Shown: positions 43,676 to 54,429 of the stretch, piece after piece
Layout: each line of letters begins with the position of its first letter
Numbering within the stretch: position 1 is the first letter of the stretch
From: Lepiota brunneoincarnata
Lineage: Eukaryota; Basidiomycota; Agaricomycetes; Agaricales; Agaricaceae
Direction of reading: 5' to 3'
Assembly: GCA_023014365.1 (NCBI GenBank)
Contig: JAEBUN010000003.1
Coordinates: 1,240,001 to 1,304,000, forward strand
DNA: 64,000 nucleotides
Made by a program: the position numbers and the translations under genes
The notes under the pieces: model-generated
The model's database searches: none
What the model was told of the DNA's origin: nothing
Seen by the model: only the letters and a program-made list of their open reading frames with translations

Positions 43676-44862
43676 CCTACTTTTAGTTTACTACCCTGCT
43701 GTTTTTGTTTTCGTGCCCGCTTAAAACAATTAACGTCGATGCGGCTTTTATATTCCGAATGATGACTGAACTAGTCTGGCCACGCGCGAAACTGATGCTC
43801 GATCTCTTGGTTGATGTAAACCTCTTTCTAGGCGTGGAATTTTACTGGCGGCCCGCAAACCACTTCGGAACCAGCATAAGATCTATATACATACTACGAT
43901 TGGTTTGAACGGGTCGGGTTTCTTTCCTGAGCATCTCACCATTGTTGTTTCACGTCCACATGTGCACCCGAATTATGAAGATGTAGGCGCTGGTCTGGCA
44001 GGGGTGGCACATCGGGCTATGCACCCTCCGATGCGTCATACCCGGAATTGGTGAGAAGAGAGGTTTGATTCTAGCTCTTGCGTGCCGTTCTATCGTGATC
44101 GAGTCATTGCGGAATTCGGTGTCCCCGTTGTTTGAACTTTCACTGCCTCGCGGTTAGCATCTCGCTAAAAAAACGGTGCACATCACCGATTGGCCCTAGC
44201 CTGCTCTAGCCCAAAAATAGCATTGTTATATTTGATCGGGTGCCATGAATCTTATTTTCTGAAATTCGCATTTAACAAATACTTGGATGATTAAGAGATG
44301 ATGAGGGAACAATTTCATTGGCGCGCTGCGGCCAATATATCTGATTTATGGTCTAATTGATTACATACTAGTACTTTACGGGTATGGGGTCTACAGCGGT
44401 AACTGATTCTGTAGCCGGGGACGAGTATAGATACATCAGATCGAATCCAACAGGGGTAAAGGCTCAAATTAAGGTCGAACCGAAGTGCTACAAGATAGCA
44501 GTAAGGAGGATATGACTCGAAAGAAAAGGAACGACGAGAGAGACAGAGACCAGGAGACATTAAATAGGAATAATCGGGGACGCTGAAAAATGGTTATACA
44601 AAACTGTGTGATTGGGTGCCACTGGTGAAACTTGGGACTGCGGGGAGGAAGGGCGGCGGGGGGAAACGAGAAAGATCAACTTTGAAATATGCTATAAATA
44701 ATCCCGCGCGTGTCAAATTGATTGTGGATGTTCTTGTTCTTGTTCTTGGCTTTGTTCTATATTTGATGGGAGGTAGGGAAAGGGGCTCTCGAGGCGTTGT
44801 CTCCAATGAGAATGATGGAGGTACCAGATGGATGGATGGATGGATGAGAAGGCCACTCAAAC
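43676..44862. other. Intergenic between convergent genes
   Basis: About 1.2 kb. It contains a short GGAT microsatellite (44828-44846). No gene that I can support: the plus frames at 43705-43908 and 44616-44876 have no motif. Confidence 0.45.
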
Positions 44863-46160
44863 TCAGGAGCGGGTAGTATGATTGAACGGACGTTTCAACC
44901 TCAACTGGGGCTGCCAGCTGCCTAGGGAAACGTGATACATACTGACGAGAATGATGTCGTCGAGTGTAATCCCCCCGCTTCCGCTCGTGGAAACGCGCCA
45001 CTTGGGATCGGCGTCGTCCTCAAGACGCGAGTGTTGGCGCTCCTAAAATTACGTCGGTATAAATTTGCCCCGTGTGGATGACGAGAAATGACTGCATACC
45101 TCGATAAAACGCTGGACGCATTTAGCAACGTTCTTCGCAAGCTTGGCTCGGGTAATTGGCCCCGGTGGGCTCCTAAAATCCTTAGTTGGTATTTGTCTGC
45201 TCCATTGGCGGTAACCCGGCCACTGAAACGATGATCAGTATCGCGGGCGGCGAAAAATGGAAGCTTCAAGCTACCTCGAGGCGGATGGAGACACTGGGCC
45301 CGCGCCCTTCAAAGACAGGTTCATCTCGATTTCGAAGACGTTTGACTCGAGAGTGAAGGGCATCCGATAACGGGATACCGCATTCGTCTGGGTTGGACAT
45401 CCAGAAGAATATCGGAGCATCGAGCTCGATCTCCTCGACGTAGCGCTTCCTGTCGTTGTTGGTGTGGGGCTTGTACATTTGCTGAGGCACAAATTGACCA
45501 GGGCATCCAGACATCGGTAGATTCAAGGCCTCGCGGAAAAGCTGTAACTGTTGCCTGTGTGAATACAGGCCTTTTTTGTGCTGTTCCTTGAAGGGGGGGT
45601 TAGATAAGTGTTCCTCCCAACAGCTCTAATACACACCTGAGGCAGATGAGCTGGCACACTTGATGGTCGCACATCAGGAGAGTTTCCAACAGAGCGTGCA
45701 ATGCTGGCAGGAGTGCGGGGTGGTGAAAGTGCGCTCATGGTGGGGATGTTTGGTGAAGGAATCGTCGCCGTCGATGGAGATGAGTTAACCCCTGGGACCA
45801 CACGGGTGCTCACGAGCTGAAAGTCCATGCCATTATTACAGTACGGCATCGAATAGGTTTGCTGCGTCTGAGGAACGGACGGAGGCTGAGGCCAGTCAGA
45901 GTTGTTAAATGGCGTATTCGGAAAGCACTGGGGATGCCTGTTTGTAACCGTCGCGCCGAAAGCTCCAAGTTGATAGTTCACTGGACGCCATTCGCTATTC
46001 TCTGATCCGTACGATGAGTTGTTGTGCCCATTGGTTAAGCCGAGATTCGATGGGGGAGTGTTCAGACTAGTCTCGTCGAACTCGGGCTATTACAGGAAGC
46101 ATATCAGGAAGAACTAGGCGGCAACATAACAGTAATGCTTACCAGCTGATATGGGGTCAT
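44863..46160 (-). CDS. Conserved Agaricomycete protein of unknown function
   Basis: A multi-exon gene. The start is the ATG at 46160 (MTPYQL, then an intron, then PEFDETSLNTPPSNLGLTN). A disordered N-terminal half follows (Ser/Thr/Pro-rich, SALSPPRTPASIARSVGNSP). The conserved half has IFFWMSNPDECGIPLSDALH, VFEGRGPSVSIRLE, and then WPGYRQWSRQIPTKDFRSPP, GPITRAKLAKNVAKCVQRFI. The last exon is DPKWRVSTSGSGGITLDDII with LVSMYHVSLGSWQPQLRL, stop at 44863. The FFW...GxxLxDAL and WPGYxxWSRQIPTxDF blocks recur in unnamed mushroom proteins that I recall, but no function is known to me. The conserved core has Trp, Arg and Asp residues that could make a binding surface. It has no membrane span and no signal peptide. 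Confidence 0.7.
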
Positions 46161-47164
46161 CGCACAGGGAAAACTAATATTGGAGAATAGGGTGTGTGGG
46201 CTTCGATAAAGCGACCAGTCAACGAAATCTTGTCGCTGCTTGGGATTAGGAGATGGTAAAAGGGAAGGGGAAAGCAGGCTTGACCTGTGTCAGCGGGGGA
46301 ATCAGATAGACGTTTAAAGGCTCAGAACTGACTGTAATTGTGCTGTTGGTGCTGTTGCCATGTCGGAGATCAAGCACATCAAGGAGTACTTGGGTAGGGC
46401 ACAAGTGGGCGACTTATATATATATTCAGAGCAGACATTGCATTGGCGCATTAGATCGTTTGACGGGATTGCCGAATCTGAAGCATGTACAAGTTAGGTA
46501 CGAAAGCTGTAGAGGAATTATCTTCGTAGAGGTTGCTACCCAGCCTCAGTTCATCTAGAAGGGTTGGAACGCTCTGCCTTGGGCGCGTGTCCGTGGATCA
46601 TGGACCTGAAAGAGGAAAAGGCATGATGCAGTCCCAGTGGTGTCAGAGCGAACGGCAGATTCACTAGGCCAACGAGGAAACTGTCATCGACTCATGGTTG
46701 GGATGGAATTCCAGAAAGGCTGAGGCTGCGTTGAACATTCTCCATGGGTGGGTTGTTCATCCCAAAAGGGTGAGTCCGTGAACCGCCTCTCGAGTGCGCC
46801 GTTGGGTGATTGAGGCCTACGTGCACAGCATCACCGAGCGACGTTCGCACGAGATTGGATCAAGCCTGAAACTCGCAAACTTCCCAAGACGTTGTTCGAC
46901 AACCCAGCGAAAAACGGTGCAATGGCAGATGACTTTTGATGCAATAAACCTGATGGACTGATAATTGCTACCTCGAAGAGATATTAACCAGTCGATGTGA
47001 GGGGCGCAGAGCTGTGTATTGGATATTCGGGCTGTGCAGCCACTTGCTCAACAGCTTCTGTATGCTATCACGTGATACGCTCTTCTCGCTTCCCATCGTC
47101 TCTTTATTTTGTGCGTTCCTCCAGAGATCTATATCCAACAACTTGCGTTATTGTTCACAAGGCT
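46161..47164. other. Divergent intergenic region
   Basis: About 1 kb between the start of the unnamed conserved gene and the LEO1 start. Holds presumably both promoters. No gene, repeat or RNA that I can support. Confidence 0.45.
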
Positions 47165-48864
47165 ATGTCGTCGCTCTCAGGTGCCCTTGATGAAACCTCC
47201 CTGCGGATACACAAACCCGGGCCGCAGGCTCGCAGTGACGTAGATATGCACATTGAGCACTCCCAAGCACAGTCTGGCTCTGAGGACGATGGCCTGGACG
47301 GAAATGACGAAGAAATGAACGATTTGTTTGGTAACGACAACGATGTTGAAGAGTCTAAACGTGACAGGTGCGAGATTCCTCCCACACCTCTGGCGACGTG
47401 ACCTCAAATCCCGAGTATCACAGGAGTGCGGCTGCATCCCCCACAGCCTCAGGGCCTGACTCGGACAGAATACCGTCACCTGAACGGGAACGCCGCCAGG
47501 CACTCGAGTACGAGGAGGATGAAATTCCGCCGGACACAGGTGATGTGGTAAAAGAGGCCGATGTCTCCTTCCCCAACCTGCCTATCCCGAAAAGCTCAGA
47601 CGGAAACGTGAGTCGCCTGCCGTGTCGGACCTCGTGTTCGGGGGGATGCGCATCGCTCACGCGTTAGATCAGAACTGGGTAATTCGCATGCCCAATTTTG
47701 TCAAGGTGGACACGAAGCCTTTCCACCCAGATACGTATCTCGGCCCAGAAGAGGAGGAGGCCATGCAGGCTGAGAGTCTACGAGAAAAGAGCATGTCCAT
47801 CAAACTAAAAGTTGAAAATACTGTGCGGTGGAGATGGACCAAAAATGAACACGGCTCAGATGTAAGCTAGCCCGAATCGTGGTTGCAAGGTGTCAAACCC
47901 TAACAATTTTATTCCCCAGCAACGCCAATCTAACAGTCGAATAATACGTTGGTCAGACGGTACTCTGAGCCTTCTATTAGGAAAAGAACTCTTTGACACC
48001 ACACAGACTGTTGATAACTCGGCAGGCGTCCCCCGGCAGTTCGCCGGTTCCTCTGCATCACAATCTCAATCCCAACTTAGCCAATCCCAGACCCAAACAA
48101 CAGGGCTTAAGTCACAGGGCCTAACTTATCTCGTGGCGCAGCACAAGCGGTCGCAAGTACTACAGTCTGAGGCGTTGATTACGGGCTACATGAGCCTGCG
48201 ACCGACCGGAATGCAATCGGAGACGCACAGGATGCTTGTACGTGCGGTGGGACAGAAACACAATAAAGTGGCGCGGTTGCGCATGGCACCCGATCCTACA
48301 ATGGACCCCGAGCGTAATCTCAAGGAATTAGTTAAACAAAACGCGAAGAAGGCGAGGAAGAAGACCGAGTTTGATGAGCTTGGGGGCCTGCGGAGAAAAC
48401 GCCATTCACGACGTGCAACTGATACCGGCGCACTTTGGAGTAGCGATGAGGAGGCTGGCGGCGACTATGGCAACTATGACGACGAGGATGAGGATGGAGG
48501 GGTCAGTGCCTCAGCACGAAAGGCCAAACGAAAGAGTGGAGGAGAGAAGAAGACCGGAGAGGAGTATCAGGAAGACGATTTTGTCGTGGCTGATTCGTCA
48601 GAAGAGGAGGGTGAGCCTAAAAAGCGGGCAAGAGATCAAAATGAGGCGGAGGAGGATCCACTTGACCGTATTGATGCCAAAATTGAGGAACTAGACGCAA
48701 AGAAACGGAAAAAGAGTGGACAGTCAGGTAATGCCTCGGATGAGACTGACGAGAAGGATGGCATGGACGTAGAGAGTGAGGAGGAAGAAGAAGATGCCAA
48801 GGTTAGACGTGTTGGGAGCAGCCGTAAGCGAACACACATCCCGATGAAAGACGAGGAAGAATGA
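47165..48864 (+). CDS. LEO1: Paf1 complex subunit Leo1
   Basis: A subunit of the RNA polymerase II-associated Paf1 complex (elongation, histone modification). Four exons (47165-47367, 47424-47607, 47673-47861, 47920-48864) join in frame for 506 residues. The acidic N-terminus (GSEDDGLDGNDEEMNDLFGN) leads into the Leo1 core: FPNLPIPKSSDGNNWVIRMP, NFVKVDTKPFHPDTYLG, VENTVRWRW, SNSRIIRWSDGTLSLLLGKE, and GYMSLRPTG. The C-terminus is a long Lys/Glu/Asp-rich tail with KRTHIPMKDEEE. The third-exon acceptor (after GATCAG) is the one that yields DGNNWVIRMP; the nearer TTAG gives a stop. The protein is nuclear. The length is typical for fungi. Confidence 0.93.
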
Positions 48865-49009
48865 AGTTCGACTTTATTATTATGCTCGAAACGAGTCACA
48901 CGACTCTACTCTCTAATTCTACCCTCGTACGCCCTGCTCTTGCGCCAGCGTACCAGTGTATTTTACATACAAATCGTACCAGCTTAGTACCCTCGAAACG
49001 CTCTCAGCT

Positions 49010-51289
49010 TTACTCTCCAGATGGTTTGACTGAATCTACCACACTCTGGTTGTCCGGGTTATTTTTGAGGAGATTATGTAGTGTAAATATTGCATGCTCC
49101 CGTAGGACTATTTTGAGAAATTATTTAGCACCAAGATCGAGTAACAGCTCATCGCGAGGTCGAACACAGAAAACAACGGACTTACAAGGATTTCGGTCAT
49201 CAATTACACACATGCTCATGACAATTTCAATCCCACCCGCCTCGCGAACGCGATCTTGCACTGCCTTTGTATCATGACAGAGGATGCCCAGCATTCTCAC
49301 AAGATCACGCTTCAAATATGCGAATCCTTGATTATCAGCGGCTGTAACGGCAGGCCCGTGTTTTTGCCCTTGTGGTGTACTCGGTAATGATGCATTCGGG
49401 GATAGACCGGCCTGAGGTACTGGTTGCCCAAAATTAATCCGGGGTAAAAAGTTATTCAGGAGACGGAGAAGTTCTAGTTATGCAGCGGAGTTTGCGCAAG
49501 AAATAGCGGTGTAAGTTGAGCACGTCGAAACCAAGTAAAGCATAATACTCACCAATTAAGCTTTCAATGACACCTATCCCTGATGCCCGTGCTTCATTAA
49601 AATAATTCTTCATGTTTGTCTTAGGGCTTTTGTCCTCTTGGAGACCCAACCGAACAGCATTCTCCTCTGCTTCGACCGCTATCGTTACCATGCACTGTGT
49701 GATCAGAACCAGTGCCTCGCAAACTTTAGGTAGCATGACATCCAGGCTTTTGAGAGGTCGAGATTGGTCCTTGTGCGAATCGGCATCAACTACGGAGGAA
49801 GAGACGGATGACACGGATCTATCCGAGTGTTCGATATCGGTATTGGTATCGGATTGGTCCGAGTGGTTATCATCGTCCCCCTTTGCGGCAAGTCCCAGCG
49901 AATGGCGGATAGAATTTTGGGCGTATCGAGATAGTGATAGGAATGCCCTCGTTAGCATTGGCGTGAGTGAGACGTGGATTTGAAGCGTTTCAGATTTGAT
50001 GGGTGTTTGAGGCGTGGATTGATTGGATTGGAGGTAGGAATCGATTATTTTAAGTAATGTCGTTTGGTGGGGTGTGAGTATCTCGTCTTGCCTGTTAGAA
50101 GTATGGTCAATATCACGGCTGAAAGAGTCTCCTGGATGGGAAAAAATTAACTTGCATGATAAATTGTTTGTACAGGGGGCCGGCAAGGCCCTCTTCGATG
50201 ACACGCGATAGAATGCCATACCTGAAGACACTATCAAAGGACGGGATCCGGGCTGAGATTGTGTGCACCTACCCGATGTCGAAAGCTTGTGCACCTTCTG
50301 TCCCTTCCCCTGCTTCAAACAAGCGTAGCATATTGTCCAATAAACATACACATACGCGAACACCGATGGTAGTTTTGCACAACAATTTACTGACGGAAAT
50401 TGAGTCCACCGAAACTAGCTTAGGGCCCGACACTCACATTCTCTTCCGAGATTCGTACAAGCAATTTGAGACAAATATCAGCGTACTGAGTAGTGTTCTG
50501 GCATCGGGTGAACCTAGCAGCCGGCTGCGGCTCGATGTCAGCGAGGGCTCAACATAAGTAGCTTGGCACATACATGATGACAACCTGATCCTCCTGTAAA
50601 TTGAGGTATGTCTCCCAAAGCTGGTCCACAAGCTCCTCGTGGCCTGTGACGAGATTCGAGAGTGCCTGGGTCAAAAGTCTAGCAATTGAGATAGCTGTTC
50701 AGCCTGGTCAGAAGCGAAGCTGTGATTTTTATACTCTCAGCTCACACTTTTCGTCTTCCATGGCTGACCAGGATGTATAATAATGCAATAGCCGCCGTAT
50801 GTCCGGCTCATTTGCGCTGCCATCGGTTCATGAACGGTGCGGTGGGGAATACGTGCTACCAATACTCACAATGCTCTAAATTGATTATCGGGTACGCCAG
50901 CGACCAGATTTCGAGTGAACTTTGCGACACTGGCACACAGGCGCATGAGCGCGCCTTGTTTCGAGGTCTTTCCATTACCTTCTTCTTCCTCTGAGTCGTC
51001 AGCGTCCCAGAAGGTCGAATGAGCTCTAGCAAGATCTCGCCAGAGCTTGCGTAGGGATGGCCATAGTGTAAGATCAGATCCGAGTGTGATTCTGCAAACC
51101 TCGTTATTTAGTGGGGGGGGTTCGGAAAACAGAACAGAGCCTTTACCGAGCCTCTTCATTTTTCGCGAGCTCTGGAGATACCGCATCTAGTGCGTGCGCA
51201 AGCGAAAGAACAGCATTTGTGTTTTTGAGGTCGAATTTTGCACATGCAGCGTAGAATCTGGCAGTCAATGGTTCTGTGGTTTCTGCCAT
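49010..51289 (-). CDS. Ataxin-10 domain protein (Ctr86/ATXN10-like)
   Basis: An armadillo-like helical protein. Fungal relatives (Ctr86) act in cell-cycle or septation pathways, and function here is inferred from the family only. The start is the ATG at 51289 (MAETTEPLTARFYAACAKFD). Internal pieces include RITLGSDLTLWPSLRKLWRD, NLVAGVPDNQFRAL, ARLLTQALSNLVTGHEELVD, RQDEILTPHQTTLLKIIDSY and a long charged insert (NHSDQSDTNTDIEHSDR). The conserved C-terminus is GFAYLKRDLVRMLGILCHD, then DRVREAGGIEIVMSMCVIDD with RNP. The last exon LREHAIFTLHNLLKNNPDNQ ends at 49010. That terminal exon continues the conserved domain; a read-through frame would stop early at LLLDLGAK. About 650 residues, exons not all fixed. 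Confidence 0.85.
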
Positions 51290-51433
51290 GCTGGGAGGGA
51301 GTGGAAAGGTAGGAGAATGTGAGGAGTGGTGTTGCAGAGCGCCGTTGATCGCTGAAGTTGCTCATCTTGCGTCTCTCTGATTGACGTCGACCTGTCACTT
51401 CGGCGCACCCCACAACCCCTTTCTCTCACCATC

Positions 51434-52187
51434 ATGCATGACAACGACACCAAAAAGCTCAACGTCTCTCTCGAGCCCCATCTGTTGGATGCTTTGAGGC
51501 CACTTCCAGACTTATTGCCGACCAACATGGCTAACGAACTCAGAAATTACATCTCGGAAACGCCAAAGGACATCATACCATACCCAATGCTCCTCACCAT
51601 CTCCCAGTGGTCAAGATCGCCAGACGGAAGAGAGGCACTCAATGCACACATACCTTCCCTCGACGTCGGCTCATACTCCATGGTATCTCTCCTCGCCGGC
51701 GTCAAAACATCACCGGAGCGCAACTTTGGCACATACAAACCCCCACCCGAACCTGAGCAACTCGCGGAGCGGCGGGCTCGCGAGCGGAAGGAAATAACGG
51801 CTATCATCAATGCACTGCTGAGTATTTTTGGTGTGGGGTTTTCCACTTGGTGGGCAGCGGACAAGCTGCACTGGAGAGACCAATGGGTGTGATGTTTGAT
51901 TCTCTGTTGCTCCAGCAACTGTGCTCATCTCGCTACAGCGCGTTCTGCTCGCTCTATCTGCCTCTTTCTTGGTTGCTATAGCTGAAGGAGGCTTGTTCCT
52001 CATATGGCACTCTCGTCGGGGTGGATCAGGCTCGCACCGCAAATCACGACGCGAGGCTATGGTGGCCACGCACAAGAAGGTCGATGATTACGAGCCAGAC
52101 GAAATGCAGACAATTGCAGGGTCAAGGCAACCAACCGCGGTGCCGTCAGCACTGCCTGACAGCGGGTTGCGGCAGCGCCGCATGTAA
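51434..52187 (+). CDS. VMA12: V-ATPase assembly factor Vma12/TMEM199
   Basis: An ER membrane protein that, with Vma22 and Vma21, assembles the V-ATPase Vo sector. Two exons (51434-51886, 51939-52187) give 233 residues. The cytosolic N-terminal part has LLDALRPLPDLLPTN, and the family block RNFGTYKPPPEPEQLAERRA, RERKEITAIINALLSIFGVG leads into the first span (ALLSIFGVGFSTWWAA). The second span is VLLALSASFLVAIAEGGLFL. The C-terminus is basic (HSRRGGSGSHRKSRREAM). A head-to-head pair with the ataxin-10 gene, starts about 145 bases apart. A decayed inverted copy of this promoter and both 5' ends lies at 58010-58537. Confidence 0.9.
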
Positions 52188-52324
52188 CTGAAGCAACCTG
52201 ATCTACCAATTAACATTATTGATGATATGCTTGTGATATCCGCAACAATGAAGATAGATTATCACTCCATAAATCCCCGTATTTTGACATGCCGCTTTCA
52301 CCCCGGATCCCATTTCATCCGGTT

Positions 52325-52562
52325 GTGACTTGCCACGAACCGCCCCCCCTGCTTACCGACGTCGAGCTACCCGCTCCCCCGAAGGCACCTCCGCGAGATT
52401 CGTTGCACACACAGCCCAACAAAGCTGGCTGCCACAATGAGATATGACGTTAATCCCCCTGGTGTAATTAACGCTGCCAGAAGGACATGAAACGCGGTAG
52501 CCACATCTGATAGAGACATTCGCTGTCTGTGTTGAGGCCGAGGAAAGATAACCATCACACCC
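52325..52562 (-). pseudogene. Rotting copy of the Nudix gene's last exon
   Basis: Read on the minus strand, this block encodes RMSLSDVATAFHVLLAALIT, closely matching RMSLSEVAVVFHVPLIALVT of the Nudix gene at 35960-36959. The DNA is alignable on both sides (GAATGTCTCTATCAGATGTG here, GTATGTCTCTATCAGAAGTG there). The match continues downstream, past a frame change, to a block similar to GTCGGCGTCCGTGAGCACAG. Roughly 230 bases are recognisable. It lacks the Nudix box and cannot be functional. Confidence 0.7.
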
Positions 52563-54429
52563 TCCTGGTCTCATATTTAACTTGAATATAATGTCTACTG
52601 ACAGTTCCTCATTGCATGTGGTTCAGTTTGGCATCTCTATCCCCTAGAGTCCCATCAGCTCAAATGCCGAGTTCTTCCTCTATTATCCCCTGTAGTATAT
52701 TGTGTATAAGGATCCGCAAGTTACGACATGGTATCTTGCAAGATCAAGCAGGTACGGTAGTCTTGCGCCTCGGTCAATTCAGAACTGTCCAAAGTCAAAT
52801 TCAAAGTGATACAAACTCACCTCAGCTCTCTCGAGCGATTTTGTAGGCTCCAAAGGCTCGCGGGAATACCATGTCGAACTGTCCGTTTACGTTCTAATGG
52901 GTTAAATGGCAGTGGGTTACGCAGGAGTTTCGTTCGTTAATCACAGAGATCCAATCTCCGGTTTGTTTGGTGGGTACAGACCTATGAGACTGATCCCTTC
53001 AAGCTCATTTCCAGGATGCCGGTGTGATGAACACTACTTGTTTATCTGACGTGAGGGAATGTAGATAAACAAATGTCAAGAAGATCTGATTACGCCAGCC
53101 CGCCGAATTATGAGCCGGGCTGCAGACGACACACCCGCAGGGCGACAGAGCTTAGAAGACAAGAGGGGCACGTTCTGGTAGGGAAGTAACAGGGGACGTT
53201 TTTGGGAGGGCGCCCGTGAGGTTATCACTGGAGCGAGAGGCATCTATTTGACGCCAAGGTTCTGAATCTATAGGCGGGTCGTAGCCCGCTATCGAGCGGA
53301 ATATACCAAGGATAGAGTACATACATCGGGACATGGTAGATAAATACAGGGCTCGATCGCAGGTCAACCAGTCAATTATTTGCGCGAACAAGACCCGAAT
53401 ATCTTTATGGGTATCGGTGGTAGTCTGTCGACTGATATTAGGCTGATATTAGGGTAGTCGTCCACTATATTAGCTATACTTACGCCACCCCGAGCGGGCT
53501 GCGGCAAGTTCGAAAGCCAGGCCGAGGTTGTATTATTTCCGCTCTTTCCTAGCAGCCTGTGGACAGGATTGCCAATGACCTGCCGTCGTGAAGACCAACG
53601 CGCGTACGGGTTGAAATCTCCTCGTTAACCTTGTAGATCCAGAATATTAAGAAAGGGAACAGTGATGGAAAAATTATCTAGATGAACGGTTGTGAACATT
53701 ACCCCGCTGAAAAAAAAAGGCTTCATTCGGCCATACCATGGTACATGTTCGTGAGTAGATAGTGACACTGTATACGGTGAAGAAGCGCCATTCATAATGG
53801 CGAGGCCAACGAGGAGATCGGGAAGTGTTTGGAGATTCTGGCACCTGTCTCTTCGGCAACCAGATAGATGCATTTTTGTTGTGTACCCCAGGTTCTATAC
53901 TAGTAGCGCTTTGTTCCTCAGTGAATCCGTGCAGAGGTGGTGGTGTTTGAGTTGGGGCCGCAGTGAAAGTCGAGAGGTACTCGGTGGAACTGGAGCGCAG
54001 TACTTTCGCCCGCTGTGTAACATGCTGCATCTCAGTCGTTAACTTGGGCGTTGGAGTAGTAAGTATTGGAAGGCAAGCTGGTGCCCGAAACCGGGCAATC
54101 ATCCGAACAGACGGTTAGACATTTTGTTCACGTAGTCTCTTCACGAGCACTGGGTCCGGACACTTGTTGTTTCCTATCAGACTATTCTCAAGCAAGGAAC
54201 GGCAGACCATGCGGTGCGTTAGTGGCTGGGGCTCTCGGGCAACGCTCTCCTCCAGGGTTCACCGAAATCCAGCATGGCATGTCGTATGAGTATCCTGTCG
54301 CCCAGGGACGGGTCGGTGTCCTGCGGAGATCTGAGATCCATGGGGCCGGGGGGTGGCTGTGTCGACTGTACCTTGAGTGCTTCCACATCGCCTGATTCAC
54401 CCTACGCACGATGATTAGTTGTCTCTGAC
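52563..54429. other. Gene-poor stretch upstream of ETP1
   Basis: About 1.9 kb without a supported gene. On the minus strand 54219-54431 encodes MSETTNHRA, a TAG, then GESGDVEALKV and DLRSPQDTDPSLGDRILIRH up to TAA. This looks hydrophilic and possibly once coding, and its ATG overlaps the ETP1 start. The minus frame at 53674-54102 (Ser/Thr/Pro-rich) has no motif. This resembles a region of old gene fragments. Confidence 0.4.
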
